From Berkiella_A sp964633725 (GTDB taxonomy: Bacteria > Pseudomonadota > Gammaproteobacteria > Berkiellales > Berkiellaceae), in contig CAZWHY010000005.1 in NCBI GenBank assembly GCA_964633725.1, positions 1-64,000 on the forward strand: 64,000 nt of DNA, in the 5' to 3' direction. The stretch's first letter is position 1, and every line of letters begins with the position of its first letter. The position numbers were made by a program, and so were the translations under genes. Positions 63,847 through 64,000 of the stretch are shown in pieces. The notes beneath the pieces are model-generated. The model searched no databases. It saw only the letters and a program-made list of their open reading frames with translations, and was not told the origin of the DNA.

Positions 63847-64000
63847 ATGGCTATAAATTCAAAAAATGATATAACCACTAAAGTGGAACCTGAAACTGAG
63901 ACTATGGATGCTCTTGATCCCAAGGTGAGGCTCCAAGTATCACTGGAAGGCGTTATTGTCCCGTTTCAAAATTCGACTTTACCATATCAGAACTTATATT
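63847..64000 (+). CDS. Start of an unknown protein (partial)
   Basis: An ATG at 63847, preceded by a weak GGAAAA ribosome site, opens a frame that runs to the right edge (51 codons). It begins MAINSKNDITTKVEPETETM and continues DALDPKVRLQVSLEGVIVPF. The part seen is soluble and acidic, without a signal peptide. The family cannot be told from this length. It lies beyond the broken insertion sequence, in the same direction as the truncated orphan gene. Confidence 0.5.
   Translation, partial: MAINSKNDITTKVEPETETMDALDPKVRLQVSLEGVIVPFQNSTLPYQNLY

Overview
The window looks like an AT-rich gammaproteobacterial chromosome segment, most like a host-associated Legionellales/Coxiellaceae-type lineage. 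The housekeeping gene order is classic gammaproteobacterial (lepA-lepB-DUF4845-rnc-era-recO; rpoE-anti-sigma-degP; sdhE/ygfX next to ygfZ; hom-thrC...recJ...prfB-lysS; guaB-guaA-tadA-purL). Between these blocks sit orphan genes with eukaryote-like features: ankyrin repeats, EF-hands, SV40-like basic nuclear-localisation motifs, a possible N-myristoylation motif and long helical proteins. No rRNA, tRNA or CRISPR array was recognised. The taxonomic reading is inference from gene order and protein character.

Layout. 1-4.5 kb is an accessory patch. It holds the 3' end of an unknown gene, an 83-bp internally deleted insertion sequence, a HAD-like protein with 85-residue repeats interrupted by a 100-N assembly gap, a methyltransferase-like ORF, and two extra broken copies of the 3' end of trmJ. 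Intact trmJ and divergent suhB follow (4.5-6.2 kb). An AbiE toxin-antitoxin pair lies at 6.2-7.7 kb. The recO-era-rnc-DUF4845-lepB-lepA operon runs leftward at 7.8-13.1 kb. A repeat-rich spacer separates it from degP, a short anti-sigma gene and rpoE (13.6-16.3 kb). Next come ygfX/sdhE, ygfZ, an HDOD gene, lysS-prfB (with a programmed frameshift), recJ, a COG4255-type gene, thrC, hom and an alaC-like aminotransferase (to 28.4 kb).

28.5-36.0 kb carries an Mth938-like gene and three orphan helical proteins (364, 1520 and 364 aa), the last two translationally coupled. Cytochrome b561, a cloverleaf-like repeat, a YegD-type Hsp70, a 35-residue lysine-rich gene missed by ordinary ORF calling, and an ankyrin protein with a C-terminal basic tail follow. 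A leftward block of malic enzyme, purL, tadA, guaA and guaB (39.9-49.1 kb) faces xseA. Two repeat-rich orphan proteins, a RAYT-type transposase, a four-gene oligopeptide ABC transporter, fabI, a 76-residue EF-hand protein, a one-TM orphan and a broken IS256-type transposase fill the rest. A new gene starts at the right edge.

How genes work together. The operons cover envelope stress (RpoE, anti-sigma, DegP), RNA and ribosome maturation (RNase III, Era, EF4, RF2), threonine synthesis (Hom, ThrC), purine synthesis (PurL, GuaA, GuaB) and peptide uptake. The orphan genes have no recognised function. Their motifs make them candidates for host-directed proteins, but nothing in the window, such as secretion genes or demonstrated secretion signals, proves this.
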